From contig JAZOLG010000051.1 of assembly GCA_045652765.1 (NCBI GenBank), forward strand, positions 11,272 to 75,271: a stretch of 64,000 nucleotides of DNA, written 5' to 3'. Under the pieces are notes generated by a model, which was given only the letters and a program-made list of their open reading frames with translations, was not told the origin of the DNA and made no database searches. Below, in pieces: positions 60,896 through 64,000 of the stretch. Positions within the stretch are counted from its first letter, which is position 1; each line of letters opens with the position of its first letter. This stretch comes from UBA1231 sp045652765 (GTDB taxonomy: Bacteria > Bacillota_I > Bacilli_A > ML615J-28 > CAG-313). A program made the translations under genes and the position numbers.

Positions 60896-62425
60896 ATGAA
60901 GTTTTTAAAAAGATTATTTAGTCGATTTGTTATTACAAGTATTTTCATTTTAGTTCAGATTTTTCTTGCTATTTATTTTTTTAACGAACTTGCAGAAAAA
61001 TATATTTATGTATACTTTGCAGCAAACATATTAAGTTATATTTTATTATTATTTATACTTAATAAAAGTGGTAGTCCATCATATAAAATACCATGGATCA
61101 TATTTATACTAATAATGCCAATACCAGGTTTATTATCTTATATTATGTTTGCCAAACCAATTATCACAAAAAAATATCGCAAGAAGTTTATTGCTATAAT
61201 CGAGGCTACTAACCAAAAATATAAAATTAATAAACAAGATATTAAAGAATTAAAAACATTATCACAAATAGCTTATAATCAATCTAAATACATTTATAAA
61301 ACATCACTAATGCATACAACAAAAAATACCAAAACGACTTATTTTAAAGATGGCGAAACGATGTTTCAAGAAATGTTAGAGAAAATTAAAACAGCCAAAA
61401 AATATGTTTTTATAGAAACGTTTATAATGTCGCCTGGATTTATGCTTGATACACTTATTGATTTATTAGAACAAAAGGTAAAAGAGGGAATTGAAGTTAG
61501 AATACTTTATGATGACATTGGTTCGATGAAACATCTTCCAAGAAAATATCATAAAACACTTATTAAAAAAGGAATAAAATGTACAGTATTTAATAAATAT
61601 AATCCAGTTATAACTGTTGTACATAACAATCGTGACCACCGAAAATTGTTAATTGTTGATGGTGAGTATGGTTTCATTGGTGGAATTAATATTGCTGATG
61701 AATATATTAATAAAATTCAACCATTTGGCCATTGGAAAGATAACGGCATTATGTTACAAGGATCTGGTGTTAAAAATATGATTGTTTTATTTTTAGAAAT
61801 GTGGAATGTATTTTCTAAAGATAAAAGTGAATTGTTTGAAGATTATATAAATGAATCGTATTATGAATCGAATGGCTACGTTCAAGTGTTTGGGGATGGA
61901 CCATTACCATTATATAGTGACCATGTTGGCGAAAACACTTATTTAAATTTGATTAACCAAGCAAATAAATATTTATATATAACTACACCGTATTTGATTG
62001 TTGATTACAATATGATACATAGTTTAGTACTTGCATCAAAACGTGGAGTAGATGTGAAAATAATTGTTCCACATATCCCTGATAAAAAAATAATATCTTG
62101 GATTACAAAATCAAACTACAAAATATTAATCGAAGCAGGTGTAGAAATATACGAATATTTACCAGGATTTATTCATTCTAAAACAATTCTGACTGATGAT
62201 GATAAAGCAATTATTGGAACCATTAATCTGGATTATCGAAGTTTTGTACATCACTTTGAATGTGCATGTTGGATGTATAAACCTGATTGTTATAACGATA
62301 TGTTAGTAGACTTTATTGAGACTACTAATAAATCAAAATGTATTAAAATGGAGGATGTGCCAAAACAAAGATTAATAAAACGTTTAATCGTTTCATTAAT
62401 AAAATTATTTTCACCATTATTATAG
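60896..62425 (+). CDS. cls: Cardiolipin synthase
   Basis: 509 residues. Two N-terminal membrane helices (~10-30, ~38-58) and a PLDc_N segment, then two phospholipase D HKD motifs: HNRDHRKLLIVDGEYGFIGG near residue 245 and HSKTILTDDDKAIIGTIN near residue 425. It condenses phosphatidylglycerol into cardiolipin. Starts 8 bases after the serine dehydratase gene. Confidence 0.95.
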   Translation: MKFLKRLFSRFVITSIFILVQIFLAIYFFNELAEKYIYVYFAANILSYILLLFILNKSGSPSYKIPWIIFILIMPIPGLLSYIMFAKPIITKKYRKKFIAIIEATNQKYKINKQDIKELKTLSQIAYNQSKYIYKTSLMHTTKNTKTTYFKDGETMFQEMLEKIKTAKKYVFIETFIMSPGFMLDTLIDLLEQKVKEGIEVRILYDDIGSMKHLPRKYHKTLIKKGIKCTVFNKYNPVITVVHNNRDHRKLLIVDGEYGFIGGINIADEYINKIQPFGHWKDNGIMLQGSGVKNMIVLFLEMWNVFSKDKSELFEDYINESYYESNGYVQVFGDGPLPLYSDHVGENTYLNLINQANKYLYITTPYLIVDYNMIHSLVLASKRGVDVKIIVPHIPDKKIISWITKSNYKILIEAGVEIYEYLPGFIHSKTILTDDDKAIIGTINLDYRSFVHHFECACWMYKPDCYNDMLVDFIETTNKSKCIKMEDVPKQRLIKRLIVSLIKLFSPLL

Positions 62426-62445
62426 AAAGGGGATACAAAAATACA

Positions 62446-63129
62446 ATGGATGAATTATTAAAAAAACAAGAAAAAGGATTAATTAATTTTACAAAAAGTT
62501 TAATACCAGGATTAAAAGAAGAAGTGATTGGTTGTAGAACTCCTGATATCAAAGAACTTGCGAGAAAGATGATTAAGGAAGATACATATTCCACTTTCTT
62601 AAAGCAATTACCGCATAAATATCATGAAGAAAATTTACTTCATGCATATATTCTTGCAAGGATCAAAGTTTCTCAAGAAGAACTTATTAATCTAATTAAT
62701 GAATTTTTACCTTATGTTTCTAATTGGTCAGTATGTGATTCAGTCGCAAAAAGATCTAAAGTGTTAACAAGTAATCTTTCGATACTTTTTGATGAAATAA
62801 AGAAATGGATTTCAACGGGAAAAACTTATTATGTTAGATTTGGTGTAACTACATTAATGAGTTATTTTTTAAAAGATGAATACGTTGAAGATGTCTTGAA
62901 GCTTACGTCAAATATTCAAACTGAGGACTATTATATTAATATGTCTTTATCATGGCTATATGCAACTCTTTTAATTAATTACTTCGATGAAACAGTAAAA
63001 CTACTAGAAGAACAAAAATTAAATACTTTCGTTCATAATAAAACAATCCAAAAAGCCAACGAGAGTTACCGTATTACAAAAACAAAAAAAGAATATTTAA
63101 AGACATTAAAGATTAAAAAGAAAGGATAA
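62446..63129 (+). CDS. AlkD-like DNA alkylation repair protein
   Basis: 227 residues made of HEAT-like helical repeats, matching the DNA alkylation repair family (PF08713 type): GCRTPDIKELARKM, FLPYVSNWSVCDSVAKRSK, and MSLSWLYATLLINYF. AlkD glycosylases remove N3- and N7-alkylated bases without base flipping. Which members of this branch keep activity is not certain. The ribosome site aaagggg is about 12 bases from the start, longer than usual. Confidence 0.88.
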   Translation: MDELLKKQEKGLINFTKSLIPGLKEEVIGCRTPDIKELARKMIKEDTYSTFLKQLPHKYHEENLLHAYILARIKVSQEELINLINEFLPYVSNWSVCDSVAKRSKVLTSNLSILFDEIKKWISTGKTYYVRFGVTTLMSYFLKDEYVEDVLKLTSNIQTEDYYINMSLSWLYATLLINYFDETVKLLEEQKLNTFVHNKTIQKANESYRITKTKKEYLKTLKIKKKG

Positions 63130-63131
63130 TT

Positions 63132-63551
63132 ATGAACATTTTATTTTTCCTAAAACCCAAAGCAACTGTTGAGTATATAGAGGAAAATTATACTTTGAGA
63201 CAAGCAATGGAAAAGATGGAGGTACATAGATATACATCTATTCCAGTCATCTCAAAAAATGGTGAGTATATTGGTACATTATCAGAAGGAGATATTTTAT
63301 GGTACATAAAAAGTCTTGGTGAATTTAATTTATTAGATTCAGAAGACATCAAAATTACGAACGTAAAACGTCATAAAGACAATGAACCAATCAAGATAAA
63401 TGCAGACATTCAAGACTTGATAAATGTCTCAAAAACACAAAACTTTGTACCGGTAATTGACGATAGAAATATGTTTATTGGTATTGTCACAAGACAAGAC
63501 ATCATTACATATTTTTATGATGTTACTGTTAAAAATTCAACTAAAAATTAA
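63132..63551 (+). CDS. CBS-domain pair protein
   Basis: 139 residues with two CBS domains and nothing else: ~15-70 (LRQAMEKMEVHRYTSIPVIS, YIGTLSEGDILWYI) and ~80-133 (PIKINADIQDLI, FVPVIDDRNMFIGIVTRQDII). Such pairs bind adenine nucleotides and often act as sensors. Stand-alone target unknown. Starts 2 bases after the AlkD stop; ends at a strong terminator. Confidence 0.9.
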   Translation: MNILFFLKPKATVEYIEENYTLRQAMEKMEVHRYTSIPVISKNGEYIGTLSEGDILWYIKSLGEFNLLDSEDIKITNVKRHKDNEPIKINADIQDLINVSKTQNFVPVIDDRNMFIGIVTRQDIITYFYDVTVKNSTKN

Positions 63552-63587
63552 AAAATATTGGCATAAATGTATGCCAATATTTTTATT
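63552..63587 (+). terminator. Intrinsic terminator after the CBS gene
   Basis: Perfect 14-bp stem (63552-63565 with 63570-63583), loop AATG, T run. Confidence 0.9.
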
Positions 63588-63659
63588 TTTCTTTAAAAAT
63601 GTAATAGGAAATAATCATTAAGTAAGCAAAAAGACTAAAAAAATAATATTTTCATAAAA

Positions 63660-63783
63660 TGATTAGTAGGAAATGCGAAAAACGAAAAACTACTAAATAT
63701 TACTAAAAAACTCCCCAAAAACTACCATAGTTAGTAGTTTGTATAGTAGTGACAATTGTTGACAAAAGTAGTATAATATCTAT
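63660..63783 (+). promoter_or_regulatory. Promoter region with a cluster of TAGTA/TACTA words
   Basis: TATAAT at 63772-63777 with GTGACA at 63749-63754 (17-base spacer) is the likely promoter. Upstream and overlapping it are repeated TAGTA/TACTA words at about 63664, 63691, 63701, 63732, 63745 and 63769, including an inverted repeat AAACTACTAA (63687-63696) / TTAGTAGTTT (63731-63740). This looks like an operator cluster. The gap 63588-63916 holds no gene that I can see. Confidence 0.55.
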
Positions 63784-63900
63784 GATATTTGTGGGAGTAT
63801 ATCCACATTTTGTGAAAAAGCCTACAAAATATCTAATAAATCACAATTTGAGCAACTTTGTAAATGAGGGAGTCACAAACTGCTCAAAGTGAAATTTTTT
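63784..63900 (+). promoter_or_regulatory. Structured leader with attenuator-like hairpin
   Basis: From the predicted transcription start, GATATT (63784-63789) can pair with AATATC (63828-63833) around hairpin TGTGG/CCACA (63790-63794 with 63803-63807). A second long hairpin joins TCAC and TTTGAGCA (63841-63854) to TGCTCAAAGTGA (63881-63892), with an inner TTTGT/ACAAA pairing, and is followed by AAATTTTTT, so it resembles a terminator placed just ahead of the ribosome site aaaggag. No riboswitch or T-box class I know fits. Confidence 0.55.
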
Positions 63901-63916
63901 AAAAAGGAGAAAAATT

Positions 63917-64000
63917 ATGAAAAGAAAAACATTAACTTTAGTTCTATGTTTACTTGCAACTTTTGCTCTTGCTAGTATCGGTTTCGCTTCATGGATTATT
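63917..64000 (+). CDS. Start of an exported protein, possibly SipW-type signal (3' end outside window)
   Basis: 28 residues visible. A basic start (KRKTLTLVLC) leads into a hydrophobic stretch with ALASIGFASWII, which resembles signal peptides of SipW-dependent (TasA-like) surface proteins in Bacillota. Ribosome site aaaggag 10 bases before the ATG. The mature part is outside the window, so the function cannot be judged. Confidence 0.55.
   Translation, partial: MKRKTLTLVLCLLATFALASIGFASWII

Noticed and set aside
63784..63900. T-box leader
   Set aside because: No conserved T-box (AGGGTGG-type) sequence or specifier stem, and the downstream gene encodes an exported protein.

Overview
The window is about 30% GC with tightly packed, mostly plus-strand genes, A/T-rich wobble positions, TAA-dominated stops, strong GGAGG-type ribosome sites and consensus TTGACA/TATAAT promoters. 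TGA is used as a true stop (ends of pyrB at 44652 and purN at 15371) and Trp is TGG, so the genetic code is the standard bacterial one. Gene content (WhiA, Lgt, PpaX-type HAD, glutamine synthetase III, formate-THF ligase, single-chain large PurL, LytTR/DUF3021, many short lipoproteins) points to a low-GC Bacillota, most likely a Bacilli lineage near the Erysipelotrichales / Acholeplasmatales / Izemoplasmatales; a species cannot be named from the sequence alone.

Layout. 1-4.6 kb: end of a VanZ-like gene, a membrane protein, an Lgt-PpaX fusion, a TrxB-like flavoprotein without a recognisable NADPH site, and whiA. 4.7-7.2 kb: a LolA/GerS-like lipoprotein, a pair of thioredoxin-fold membrane-attached proteins and a DUF1540 protein. 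7.2-10.7 kb: tRNA-Ser and tRNA-Glu followed by a small accessory region (acetyltransferase, AbrB/RelE toxin-antitoxin, LCM-type methyltransferase, HD hydrolase) in which two diverged ~250-bp copies of a promoter-bearing spacer containing antisense tRNA-like debris flank the acetyltransferase and toxin-antitoxin genes. 10.8-12.3 kb: a GltS-family transporter.

12.3-29.7 kb is a purine block: purC on the minus strand, and divergently from it a ZTP (pfl) riboswitch with a terminator ahead of an eleven-gene run purE-purM-purN-purH-purD-purL-purF-guaB-glnN-fhs-guaA. The genes cover almost all steps from PRPP to GMP, plus the enzymes that supply glutamine (glnN) and 10-formyl-THF (fhs). 29.7-43.6 kb is a mixed housekeeping/cell-envelope stretch: GH3 glycosidase, D-aminopeptidase, APC permease, Na/Pi cotransporter, TPR-like membrane protein with a PP2C phosphatase, pyrophosphatase, lipoproteins, serine hydrolase, LytTR/DUF3021 and a ZIP transporter. 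43.6-53.1 kb is a complete pyrimidine operon pyrB-pyrC-carA-carB-pyrK-pyrD-pyrF-pyrE behind a structured leader that lacks an obvious PyrR site. 53.2-64 kb holds more lipoproteins, an M42 peptidase, a threonine aldolase, a VWA lipoprotein, serine dehydratase, cardiolipin synthase, AlkD, a CBS protein and, at the right edge, the start of an exported protein behind an attenuator-like leader.

The most striking observation is shared by the two nucleotide operons: three glutamine amidotransferases appear to have lost glutaminase function. PurF has Gly in place of the N-terminal catalytic Cys; CarA has Gly for Cys, Glu for His and Phe for Glu of the triad; GuaA is only the ATP-PPase half. PurL alone keeps its triad. 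This suggests an organism that feeds free ammonia, rather than glutamine nitrogen, into PRA, carbamoyl phosphate and GMP synthesis. A second notable point is that its IMP dehydrogenase resembles, from memory, the divergent type of the protist Tritrichomonas foetus.
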